Positions 45,930-54,290 of a stretch of DNA of 64,000 nt are shown here, piece after piece. The position numbers and the translations under genes are program-made. This DNA is from an uncultured Acetatifactor sp. (GTDB taxonomy: Bacteria > Bacillota > Clostridia > Lachnospirales > Lachnospiraceae), in NCBI GenBank assembly GCA_910578185.1, contig CAJTPN010000002.1, positions 89,876 through 153,875 of the forward strand, given 5' to 3'. Each line of letters starts with the position of its first letter. The first letter of the stretch is position 1. The notes beneath the pieces were generated by a model. It was not told the origin of the DNA. It ran no database searches and saw nothing but the letters and a program-made list of their open reading frames with translations.

Positions 45930-45993
45930 TTTTGGGAAATCGTGCAACAAGGTTATGGACTTTCACAGTATTTGTTACGAAAGGATGACTAGG

Positions 45994-47286
45994 ATGATAA
46001 AGAAATTTGTTCCCTGTATTTATCTGTATCGGGGGCATGCGGTAAAAGGGTTAACGGATACTGCCGTGGTGGAAGTGGACCCACTGCGGCTGGTGCAGAT
46101 ATATAACAAGAATAACGCCGACGGGCTCATTGTGTTTGATATGTCCGAGAGGGAGGACGGAGATGAGGCGCATGAGGCAGCATTGGATCGGATCAAGGAT
46201 ATCTGTGCCGTTGCGGAAATGGATGTAATAGGCGCAGGAAACATAAAGCGCATGGAGGATGTTAAAAAATTACTCTATGCGGGATGCAGGCGTGCGGTGC
46301 TGGATTACCGCAGGGAAGATAATATTGTTGTCACAGAAGAAGTTTCCCTGAAATTTGGCAGGGATAAGATTCTTGCCTCCTACGAAGATGCGGACACTGT
46401 GGCTCAGCACAGAGAATTGCTGGAACGGTATGTATCGGAACTTATCCTGCTGAATCCCCATCAGATCAGAGAAACAGAGAGTGCCATAGGACTGCCCTTT
46501 TTGGTACAGGTAAACCAGATTGCCTTGAATAAACTCATGGAGATATTTGCCTACAAACAGGTAAGTGGTGTCACCGGTAATACCATTAACGATAACTGTT
46601 TTGAGATCATGGCTCTGAAAGGGCTCTGCAGGGAAAACGGAATCAAGGTGGAGACATTTGAGGCAGCTTATCAGTGGGAGGATTTTAAAAAGAACAACGA
46701 CGGGCTGGTTCCGGTCATTGTCCAGGATTACCGTACACAGGAAGTGTTGATGATGGCGTACATGAATCAGGAGGCGTATCAGCAGACATTGCGTACAGGC
46801 CAGATGACATATTTCAGCAGGAGCCGCAGTGAACTCTGGCTGAAAGGAGAGACCAGCGGTCATTATCAGTATGTAAAGAGTCTGGCTGCAGATTGTGATA
46901 TGGATACGATTCTGGCGAAAGTATCCCAAGTGGGAGTTGCATGCCATACCGGGGCAAGGAGCTGTTTTTTTAACAAGATTGCCAGAAAGGAATATGAGGT
47001 TATAGAGAATCCCCTGCAGGTTTTCGAAGAGGTGTTGGCAGTGATCAGGGACAGAAAAATACATCCCAAGGAAGGGTCTTATACCAATTATCTTTTTGAT
47101 AAGGGAATTGATAAGATATTGAAGAAGCTGGGGGAAGAGGCGACGGAGATCGTCATTGCCGCCAAAAATCCCAATGCCAATGAAATAAAGTATGAAATCA
47201 GCGATTTTCTTTATCATATGATGGTACTTATGGTGGAGAAGGACGTTAGCTGGGAGGAAATTACAACAGAACTTGCCAACAGGTGA
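45994..47286 (+). CDS. hisIE: HisIE with an N-terminal HisF/HisA-like domain
   Basis: A 430-residue three-domain protein. Residues 228-327 are HisI (phosphoribosyl-AMP cyclohydrolase; DCDMD at 300-304 and Cys317/Cys324 for metal binding); residues 341-430 are HisE (phosphoribosyl-ATP pyrophosphatase; GEEATEIVIAA, EISDFLYHMM). Residues 1-215 resemble HisF/HisA barrels (KKFVPCIYLYRGHAVKGL; VIGAGNIKRMEDVKKLL), but Tyr10 replaces the first catalytic Asp and no second catalytic Asp is seen, so this part is probably not catalytic. ATG 45994 with AAAGGA 8 nt upstream is used; 45985 and 45955 are in frame. Last gene of the operon; hisA, hisF, hisH and hisC are not here. Confidence 0.9.
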   Translation: MIKKFVPCIYLYRGHAVKGLTDTAVVEVDPLRLVQIYNKNNADGLIVFDMSEREDGDEAHEAALDRIKDICAVAEMDVIGAGNIKRMEDVKKLLYAGCRRAVLDYRREDNIVVTEEVSLKFGRDKILASYEDADTVAQHRELLERYVSELILLNPHQIRETESAIGLPFLVQVNQIALNKLMEIFAYKQVSGVTGNTINDNCFEIMALKGLCRENGIKVETFEAAYQWEDFKKNNDGLVPVIVQDYRTQEVLMMAYMNQEAYQQTLRTGQMTYFSRSRSELWLKGETSGHYQYVKSLAADCDMDTILAKVSQVGVACHTGARSCFFNKIARKEYEVIENPLQVFEEVLAVIRDRKIHPKEGSYTNYLFDKGIDKILKKLGEEATEIVIAAKNPNANEIKYEISDFLYHMMVLMVEKDVSWEEITTELANR

Positions 47287-47313
47287 ATGGATTCTGGCTG
47301 GCTATGTTATTGA

Positions 47314-47343
47314 GCGTAAGGAAGAGATTTCTTACGCTTTTTT
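47314..47343 (+). terminator. Terminator of the his operon
   Basis: A 10-bp stem (GCGTAAGGAA at 47314-47323 with TTTCTTACGC at 47328-47337, one G-T wobble), GAGA tetraloop, then six T (47338-47343). A textbook Rho-independent terminator. Confidence 0.93.
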
Positions 47344-47409
47344 CGTCCAGAGAAAGTAATCAGCTCAACAGATAAGGAATACAAATGTTTTTTACAAATA
47401 AACAGCATA

Positions 47410-47448
47410 AAACAGTTGACAACAGTTAATAACTGTTATATACTGTTT
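47410..47448 (+). promoter_or_regulatory. Promoter with nested palindromic operator for gntR-ABC
   Basis: Consensus promoter TTGACA (47416-47421), 17-nt spacer, TATACT (47439-47444). The spacer holds AACAGTT-AAT-AACTGTT (47421-47437), and an outer pair, AAACAGT (47410-47416) and ACTGTTT (47442-47448), shares the same centre at 47429. The two concentric arms are copies of one half-site, placed to block RNA polymerase: a likely autoregulatory site of the YtrA-type regulator that follows. Confidence 0.8.
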
Positions 47449-47468
47449 ACAAGAAAGGGGGGAAGAAA

Positions 47469-47840
47469 GTGAAATTAATTATCAGTAATTCTTCCATGCA
47501 GCCTATCTATGAACAGATTTTGTACCAGGTAAAGGCAAAGATTATGAGGGGAGAGCTAAAGGAAGGTGAAATGCTTCCCTCGGTTCGCACCTTGGCAAAA
47601 GAGATTAAGGTTAGCGCCTTAACCGTGAAAAAAGCATACGATGCACTGGAAGAGGAGGGCTTTACTGTCACAATACATGGAAAGGGAAGTTTTGTGACTC
47701 ATGCAAATCAGGCGATCATGTTGGAGGAGAAAAAGAAAGAAGTGGAGACCGATTTGGAAACTGCGATTCAAAAAGGCAGAAGCTGTGGAATGAGCGATCA
47801 GGAATTGACGGAATTATTTCAGCTTGTATTGGAGGATTAG
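47469..47840 (+). CDS. GntR family regulator, YtrA subfamily
   Basis: A 123-residue regulator: N-terminal winged helix-turn-helix (PIYEQILYQVKAKIMRG; LPSVRTLAKEIKVSALTVKKAYDALEEEG) and a short C-terminal dimerisation region of about 45 residues, the small form (YtrA) that governs ABC transporter operons. GTG start at 47469 after a G-rich ribosome site. It precedes an ATPase gene by 3 bp and a permease, and very probably represses this operon. Confidence 0.93.
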   Translation: MKLIISNSSMQPIYEQILYQVKAKIMRGELKEGEMLPSVRTLAKEIKVSALTVKKAYDALEEEGFTVTIHGKGSFVTHANQAIMLEEKKKEVETDLETAIQKGRSCGMSDQELTELFQLVLED

Positions 47841-47843
47841 GAA

Positions 47844-48692
47844 ATGCTTAAACTGGAAAAGGTAAAAAAACGCTACGGAGAATTTGAGTTGGAATGCACA
47901 ATGGAAGTAAAGACGGGCAGTGTCACCGGTATCATCGGCGTAAACGGAGCGGGAAAGAGTACTACGTTTAAGGCAATTCTGGGACTGATCCGGTATGATG
48001 AAGGGAAAATAGAAATTATGGGAAAGTCCCCGGAAAAATTAGGGAGCAGGGACAAGGAAGAAATCGGAGTCGTTCTGTCGGAGGCAGGTTTCAGCGACTA
48101 CCTCACCGTCCGGGATTTGGTGCCTATATTGAAAAGCATGTATACAAAATTTGATACGGCGGAATTTCTGGAAAGATGCAAAGACCTTTGTCTGCCGGAA
48201 AATAAGTGTATCAAGGAATTTTCAACAGGCATGAAACGGAAATTACAGGTTCTGGCAGCTATTTCCCATAATGCCAAATTCCTGCTTTTGGACGAACCTA
48301 CGGCGGGGCTTGATGTGATTGCCAGAGATGATCTTTTGGGGATGTTGAGAGAGTATATGGAGCCGGGAGACAGATCTATCCTGATCAGTTCCCATATATC
48401 AGGAGATTTGGAGGGGTTCTGTGACGATGTCTATCTGATTGACAACGGTAAAATTCTTCTTCATGAAGAAACGGATCTGCTGTTGAGCGACTACGCGCTT
48501 TTAAAGGCCACAGAAGATCAATTTCAGAAACTGGATAAAAAATATATTCTGCGGTACAGAAAAGAGGGATATGGATATGGCTGTCTGACCAACCAGAAAC
48601 AATTTTTTCTGGAAAATTATCCGGAGATTGCCATGGAAAAGGGCAGTATTGATGAAGTGATAATGATGATGAGTAGAGGTGAAAAGAAATGA
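47844..48692 (+). CDS. ABC transporter ATP-binding protein
   Basis: A 282-residue ATPase: Walker A GVNGAGKST, signature FSTGMKRKLQVLA, Walker B LLLDEPTAGLD, switch His in ISSHISGDL. The arrangement with a YtrA regulator and a small ABC-2 permease suggests export or cell-envelope stress/antimicrobial peptide response, as with B. subtilis ytr; substrate unknown. Its end overlaps the permease by 4 bp. Confidence 0.93.
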   Translation: MLKLEKVKKRYGEFELECTMEVKTGSVTGIIGVNGAGKSTTFKAILGLIRYDEGKIEIMGKSPEKLGSRDKEEIGVVLSEAGFSDYLTVRDLVPILKSMYTKFDTAEFLERCKDLCLPENKCIKEFSTGMKRKLQVLAAISHNAKFLLLDEPTAGLDVIARDDLLGMLREYMEPGDRSILISSHISGDLEGFCDDVYLIDNGKILLHEETDLLLSDYALLKATEDQFQKLDKKYILRYRKEGYGYGCLTNQKQFFLENYPEIAMEKGSIDEVIMMMSRGEKK

Positions 48693-49342
48693 AGGGATTA
48701 TTATTAAAGGATTTTTGTTTATTGAAGGGGCAGAAAAGTTTTTGGGTGGGGATAGTAATTATCAGTATTGTATTTTTGGGCATCTTTGAAAATCCTGCTT
48801 TTGTAATTTGTTATATAACGCTTATGGCGGCCATGTTTACATCCAGTACCTTAAATTATGATGAATTTCAAAATGGTATGAGCTATTTGCTTACTTTGCC
48901 GGTGAGCAGGAGAGGATATGTGGAGGAGAAATATGTGTTCGGATTGTCAATTTCTGCCTGTGCCACGATTCTGGGGGTTGTGTTTACACTGGCCGCCGGT
49001 ATTGTTAAGGGGGAACAGTATGAAAAAGGAGAACTGATTTCCGCTGCAGTGGCAGGGATGATGATTGCCATGGTTTTGATGGCGGTTATGATTCCGCTCC
49101 AGCTGAAGTTCGGTGCGGAAAAAGGAAGATGGGCATTGTTCGGAGTATACGGTATGACTTTAGTAGTTGGATATTTAGCAATAAAAGTATTTCATATACC
49201 TTTTATAACCATTATGAATAAATTGGACTGGATTCTGGAGGATGATTTTGCCATGACAGCACTTTGTATGGTCATGGGACTTGTGATGTTGTCGATATCA
49301 TATTTTATTTCCATAGAAATCTTAAAGAAAAAACAATATTAG
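48689..49342 (+). CDS. ABC-2 type transporter permease
   Basis: A 217-residue protein with six membrane helices in the ABC-2 type arrangement (MKGLLLKDFCLLKGQKSFW start typical of that family). Forms the membrane half of the exporter with the upstream ATPase; start overlaps it by 4 bp. No substrate assigned. Confidence 0.85.
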   Translation: MKGLLLKDFCLLKGQKSFWVGIVIISIVFLGIFENPAFVICYITLMAAMFTSSTLNYDEFQNGMSYLLTLPVSRRGYVEEKYVFGLSISACATILGVVFTLAAGIVKGEQYEKGELISAAVAGMMIAMVLMAVMIPLQLKFGAEKGRWALFGVYGMTLVVGYLAIKVFHIPFITIMNKLDWILEDDFAMTALCMVMGLVMLSISYFISIEILKKKQY

Positions 49343-49421
49343 CATATAAAAACAGTTCCTTGCCCTGTTTAAACCGTTCAAAATATGATGCGGAAGAAAG
49401 ATGTGGATTGATTAAATGGTA

Positions 49422-49450
49422 TTGACATATCAGTTTGAATTTGTTATGAT
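49422..49450 (+). promoter_or_regulatory. Promoter upstream of the S8 protease
   Basis: TTGACA (49422-49427), 17-nt spacer, TATGAT (49445-49450). Transcription would begin around 49457, inside the inverted repeat that follows. Confidence 0.75.
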
Positions 49451-49451
49451 A

Positions 49452-49491
49452 AACACCTCACCGGGGAAATTGATTTCAATGGTGAGGTGTT
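49452..49491 (+). repeat. Perfect 11-bp inverted repeat at the predicted transcript start
   Basis: AACACCTCACC (49452-49462) pairs with GGTGAGGTGTT (49481-49491). Within the 18-nt gap, GAAAT and ATTTC (near 49466-49477) pair too. It could be an operator or a 5' RNA hairpin; no U-tract directly follows. Confidence 0.65.
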
Positions 49492-49751
49492 GTGTTCTAT
49501 AGGATGTTTTTTCAATATTTTCTGTTTTATCAGCCGGGCTATCGGCAATTTTCAGCATTTAAAAACGTTCCGTATTCGGAGACAGTCTGTTTATGTACCT
49601 TGACAATTAAATATCTCGCAGAAGGCCACAGGAGTTTCCTGGCTGTAAATTAACGCGTATGACAGGTGTTTGAATGAGGTGTGTAAAGAGGATAACAAAT
49701 CATTTATACGCATTTACAATGATATTTATCAAGTAGGCGGGAGGTATATAA

Positions 49752-52700
49752 ATGGCTAAAAGAAAGAGAATAGCAGGAATGGCAGCAACTTTATTTGTGG
49801 CAGTTATATTGCTGGTAATCTATCTGCTGCAGCACGACAGTCAGACATTGACGGAATATGTCCGCAGTCTGGAGGAATCGGGTCGCAGCAGACAAAATGT
49901 AGTGGTGGCGGTAATTGATTCAGGGTATACCGGGTGGGGAGAATATGAAGACAGAATATTGGAGGGGTATGATTTTGTGCATGAAGATATGGAACCGGAA
50001 GATGAATATGGACATGGGACACGGATTGCGTCTTTGATTTTGGACAATACGCCGGAACAGGTCAAGGTTCTGCCGCTTAAAGTAGCTGATAGGAGCGGTT
50101 CTGCAGACGTGGCCGATGTGTGCAGGGCGCTGGAATATGCGGCTGACAAAAAAGCGGATATGATTAATTTGTCCTTGAATGTAATCATGGAGACAAGGGA
50201 AGCGGATACTTTAAATGCAACCATAAGGGAACTGACCCAAAAGGGAATCACGGTGATTGTATCTGCAGGAAATAATAACCTTGATGTGGAAGATCTAAGT
50301 CCTGCGGGAGTGGAGGGGGTTATTTCCGTGGGGGCGGTGGACGAATTGAAAAAACCGTATTTTTTTTCCGGATACGGAGAAAATGTCAGTTTTTGTTCGT
50401 TGGGGAAATATGAGGAGGAATTGGGAAGCTCATATTCCGCCGCGTATGTGACGTCTGCGGCTTCAATATTAAAAATGTATGGCGTTGACTCCGTGGAGGA
50501 AGTACTGTTGCGGTATGGGGAAAGCTATTTGAACAGTGAAAAGTGCTGCGGAAAAAGATATGTATGGCTGGAAACTTTTCATGCCAAAGGAAACGGAGCG
50601 AAAGATAGAGAAAAAGGTTTTGAACTGGCGGCGTTTTCTTCTGTAAAGGCGGGGGAGCTTGGGGCAGATATTTTGGAGTTGGATTGGAAGGATTTGGATC
50701 CCAAAATATTGGAAGCATATTTACTTGGCACGGACAAGGGATATGTGGGTATGTTTTTAAAGTCTCTATCCAAAGAGGATCTGGCGCTGCTTAAAGAGAA
50801 ATGCCCTGTACTTTGCTCTGAAGTGTCCGTTACTTCCTGTAATTGGGATCAGACAACGGAAAGCTTCAGAGCAAGTAAACGAACGCAATGTGATTTTATT
50901 CAGTACTGCATCTGGCAATATGAAGAGAAAGCGGGCAGGATGACGGTTTCTGATTGGTTGATTCGCAATACAACGATGGTGTTTTACATTTCCAATGAAG
51001 ACAGGAGCGTAAAATATCGATATGAGATACATGGGAACATTCATGACAAAGCGGCTGGCATTAAGGAAGAAAATGTCTTGGGAATGGATGGTTCACTGAC
51101 ACTTGTGGCATTTGGAGAAGAGGATCCTTACTTTAAGAAGCCGCGGCTTGGAGATGCGGGAATCAGGACTTATGCAACTGGTTTTTCGTCTAGGTGGGTG
51201 GCTTATGAAGGCGTGGAAGTCGAGAACGGCACAATAACTGCAAAAGACTTTAATGAACAGTTTAACACAGTCAACGGTTCGGATAACGGAAATATTTTCT
51301 ATGGTATCTCCATTCCCTTTACCGGAGTGACATTAAGCACAAGATCGGGATTTCATTATGATCCGGATAATATCAAAGCTTATAAATATAATACCAATGA
51401 GGATGCACAGGTTCGCCGATATGCACATCTGTCCTATGAGGGCTGGGTTTACGATGACCTGCCGGAAATTGCACGATTGGAGGCGGGCTTTCGAAAGTTA
51501 AGCGGAATACTTTCAGCGGTTAAATACACTGCAAAAAGAAATCAGGACGGCAGCTTCGTATACGGTGAGAATACATATCAGTATTGTCCGGATCCGACAA
51601 TGATATCAAAAGAAGAGGCGCAAAAATTTTATGATATCGAAGAACACCAGGTGTACAGATTGACGAATCTGACCTCTTTTGATGTGGAGAGAGGGGAGAT
51701 GACACTTAACACGGACATTTTTTCTGCCAGCAGTCTTGATTTTTACGATACTTACAACAATAAGATTATTTATGCCAATGATATTGCGGAGTATGTCATT
51801 GCGCAGGAACCCAATGATTATCAGGTATGTCTGGACGCAAATTTCGGAACGATGCCCCATGTGGAAACAGGAGAAAGCGTGCCAATGACGGAAGTGACGG
51901 TTTGTTATGGATGCGAGAATTATAATGATATTGGGTGGGCAGAACCATATCGGGAAGGATTTCTCTTTCAGGGATGGTATACGGACAGGGATTACGGAGA
52001 AGAAATTTGGGATGTGAGTGGCAAAGCAAAAGAGAGCGTTTATTGGAATCATGGTATTTGGAATTACACGGACGCCTGGTCTGCGGATAATAATCATTTG
52101 GTTTTTTATGCAAGATGGAATCCGGTCCGATATTCGATCCACTTCGACGCAAACGGTGGAAGCGGCAGCACCATGGATATGGAAGAACTTTTGTATGGCA
52201 GGGAGTATATACTTTCGGACGGGGATGGGTTATGGCGGGAAAGCTTTGGGTTCCTTGGCTGGAATACGATGCCGGACGGAAGCGGTATCGGTTATAAAGG
52301 TTCGGACATATATCGCAGGGATTATGGCAATCATGGGGATATTGTGACACTTTATGCCCAATGGCAGTTTATCGATACAATACCTCCGGAAATTACGGTT
52401 GGGCCTCCGGAAGGACTCTCGCCGGAATCCACATGGGATCATTTAATCTACGGCTGGACAAACCATGACATTCAATTAGACTTTTCTGCCGAAGATCTGG
52501 AAATGCAATCCATTATTCTGTATGAGGAGGAAACCGGAAATATATTGGCCCAGGGGATAAGCCAGATATCCCATACCGTATCGGATAGCGGGATTTTTCA
52601 TTTTTCCCTGGTGGCGACAGACCGTTCAGGAAATACAGCATCCAGACGAATCACTACCAAAATTGATCGTGTGGCGCCAAAGGGAGAATTGGAGATATCT

Positions 52701-53378
52701 TATGATGGACGTGTCCTGGATATTATGCTGCATCATATTGTGGAGGAGAATCAGGAACATCCCGATAATGAGGCTTCCGGTTGCAGGAGCGCATGGGTCT
52801 GTCTGCGTGGACTGGATGGACAGGGAAATGAGATATGCCGTGAGGAACGGCAGCTGATGCTGGCCACACCGGACAATATCTATACGGGAGCGGTTTATGA
52901 GGGCAGCTTTCGGCTTGGAAACGAACTTAATTATAGCTCCGAATATATTGGTATTACGGCATATATCGTTGATCATGCAGGCAACTATCTTCCGGAGGCG
53001 GGCGCGAAGACCATACCGGCATTTGTGCTATGGGCAGATATGGAGAGATGTCTGGGAGAGGCCGTCAGCTGGAAGGCGGGAGAGGCTGGTATCATAGAAA
53101 TCAAGGCAGCCGCATATGTGGACAGTATCAAAGTCTTTTTCCCTGCGGAATGGACAGAATCGGATGCTGAACTGGAGAATCCTGTCTTTGAATATCCTGT
53201 TAGTGAGCGGGCATTTGAAAAGAAGGAAGAGATCATATTTTATATTCCTTTGCGCGCGGATGACGGAACGTATAAAATTAAGGTATCTGCGTATAAAGAC
53301 GGATATGAAAAATTTGTGGAGTTTTCGCTGAATACATCGGGTTCCATACTGGATGAACTCAGGACAAGGCTTCGATGA
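49752..53378 (+). CDS. Membrane-anchored S8 subtilisin-like protease with B-repeats
   Basis: A 1208-residue surface protein. A membrane helix (7-26) anchors it or acts as signal. The peptidase domain (about 48-245) has Asp56 (VIDSG), His88 (YGHGT), oxyanion Asn174 (SAGNN) and Ser227 (GSSYSAA, in place of GTS). No inhibitor-type propeptide lies between anchor and protease. After a long unassigned region come two InlB/Listeria-Bacteroides B-repeat-like segments (about 688-790, ending FYARW, and 793-872, with FDANGGSGS and ending LYAQW), then Ig-like domains (PPEITVGPP, SGNTASRRI). No LPxTG motif. GGGAGG precedes ATG. A two-component system follows in the same direction. Target is unknown. Confidence 0.82.
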   Translation: MAKRKRIAGMAATLFVAVILLVIYLLQHDSQTLTEYVRSLEESGRSRQNVVVAVIDSGYTGWGEYEDRILEGYDFVHEDMEPEDEYGHGTRIASLILDNTPEQVKVLPLKVADRSGSADVADVCRALEYAADKKADMINLSLNVIMETREADTLNATIRELTQKGITVIVSAGNNNLDVEDLSPAGVEGVISVGAVDELKKPYFFSGYGENVSFCSLGKYEEELGSSYSAAYVTSAASILKMYGVDSVEEVLLRYGESYLNSEKCCGKRYVWLETFHAKGNGAKDREKGFELAAFSSVKAGELGADILELDWKDLDPKILEAYLLGTDKGYVGMFLKSLSKEDLALLKEKCPVLCSEVSVTSCNWDQTTESFRASKRTQCDFIQYCIWQYEEKAGRMTVSDWLIRNTTMVFYISNEDRSVKYRYEIHGNIHDKAAGIKEENVLGMDGSLTLVAFGEEDPYFKKPRLGDAGIRTYATGFSSRWVAYEGVEVENGTITAKDFNEQFNTVNGSDNGNIFYGISIPFTGVTLSTRSGFHYDPDNIKAYKYNTNEDAQVRRYAHLSYEGWVYDDLPEIARLEAGFRKLSGILSAVKYTAKRNQDGSFVYGENTYQYCPDPTMISKEEAQKFYDIEEHQVYRLTNLTSFDVERGEMTLNTDIFSASSLDFYDTYNNKIIYANDIAEYVIAQEPNDYQVCLDANFGTMPHVETGESVPMTEVTVCYGCENYNDIGWAEPYREGFLFQGWYTDRDYGEEIWDVSGKAKESVYWNHGIWNYTDAWSADNNHLVFYARWNPVRYSIHFDANGGSGSTMDMEELLYGREYILSDGDGLWRESFGFLGWNTMPDGSGIGYKGSDIYRRDYGNHGDIVTLYAQWQFIDTIPPEITVGPPEGLSPESTWDHLIYGWTNHDIQLDFSAEDLEMQSIILYEEETGNILAQGISQISHTVSDSGIFHFSLVATDRSGNTASRRITTKIDRVAPKGELEISYDGRVLDIMLHHIVEENQEHPDNEASGCRSAWVCLRGLDGQGNEICREERQLMLATPDNIYTGAVYEGSFRLGNELNYSSEYIGITAYIVDHAGNYLPEAGAKTIPAFVLWADMERCLGEAVSWKAGEAGIIEIKAAAYVDSIKVFFPAEWTESDAELENPVFEYPVSERAFEKKEEIIFYIPLRADDGTYKIKVSAYKDGYEKFVEFSLNTSGSILDELRTRLR

Positions 53379-53420
53379 CCTATGCCTTGCTGCCTGTGAG
53401 AGAAAGGTACGGTGTGAATA

Positions 53421-53449
53421 TTGACAGCATGTCTTCCAAAATATAAAAT
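53421..53449 (+). promoter_or_regulatory. Possible promoter of the two-component operon
   Basis: TTGACA (53421-53426), 17-nt spacer, TAAAAT (53444-53449); TATAAA at 53442 is an alternative with a shorter spacer. It leaves a leader of about 140 nt. Confidence 0.55.
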
Positions 53450-53597
53450 AGAGACAAACATAGTAATATCTTTTGTCAGCAGGGACCGTTATGAGAAGAG
53501 ATACAAGTAAGATACATCTTAAGTGTAACTTGAATAGGGAAAAAGGACTTTTCAGGACAAAAAGAGATTGACAAGCATTTTGGAAATGAGGGAGAGT

Positions 53598-54290
53598 ATG
53601 CTGAAAATATTGATTGCTGAAGATGAGGAGCCCATTGCAAATTTGATTAAAATGAATCTGCGGAGGGCCGGATATCAGTGTGAGTGGGCGCCGGATGGGG
53701 AACAGGCGGCGGATATGATGGATCATGAAAAATTTGACCTTTTGCTGCTGGATATTATGCTGCCAGGAATCAATGGGTATGAATTGATGGATTATGCCAA
53801 GACCTTGGAACTGCCGGTTATCTTTTTGACGGCACTTGGCAGTGTGGATAATAAAGTGAAGGGTTTGAAAATGGGGGCGGACGATTATCTGACCAAGCCT
53901 TTTGAAATTGTGGAGCTGCTGGCAAGGGTGGAGGCTGTGCTGCGCAGGTATCATAAATCAGAGACAATTATAAATGTGTTTGATGTGGTGATTGATACGG
54001 CATCCCGTTCCGTAACCAGGGGCGGGGAGCAGGTGGCGCTTACTATGAAAGAATTTGAACTTTTGCTTTTGCTGGCCCGTAATCGCAATATAGCGTTGTA
54101 TCGGGAAACCATGTATGAGACGGTGTGGGGCGGAGAATATATGGGACAAAGCAGGACTGTGGATTTGCATATTCAAAGATTAAAAAAGAAACTGAATTGG
54201 GACAGTGAAATTACGGCTGTCTACAAGGTGGGATACCGGTTGGAGGGAGAAGACGCCGCGAGGCATGACGGTCCGGAAATGAGGAAATAG
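53598..54290 (+). CDS. Response regulator transcription factor, OmpR/PhoB family
   Basis: A 230-residue regulator: receiver domain with acidic pocket AEDEE, phospho-acceptor Asp52 in LLLDIMLPG, and the conserved Lys in LTKPF; C-terminal winged helix with RTVDLHIQRLKKKL and VYKVGYRLE. ATG 53598 begins MLKILIAEDE as usual for the family. The kinase gene starts directly at the next base (54291). Target genes are not known; the adjacent protease gene is a candidate. Confidence 0.95.
   Translation: MLKILIAEDEEPIANLIKMNLRRAGYQCEWAPDGEQAADMMDHEKFDLLLLDIMLPGINGYELMDYAKTLELPVIFLTALGSVDNKVKGLKMGADDYLTKPFEIVELLARVEAVLRRYHKSETIINVFDVVIDTASRSVTRGGEQVALTMKEFELLLLLARNRNIALYRETMYETVWGGEYMGQSRTVDLHIQRLKKKLNWDSEITAVYKVGYRLEGEDAARHDGPEMRK

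Larger units (their letters stand above)
49343..49751. other. 409-bp leader/intergenic region before the S8 protease
   Basis: No protein gene is supported. It contains a good promoter at 49422-49450, a long inverted repeat at 49452-49491 right after it, and an imperfect GC-containing hairpin around 49623-49644. The region from the promoter to the protease start would be an untranslated leader of about 295 nt. No known riboswitch was recognised. Confidence 0.6.
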
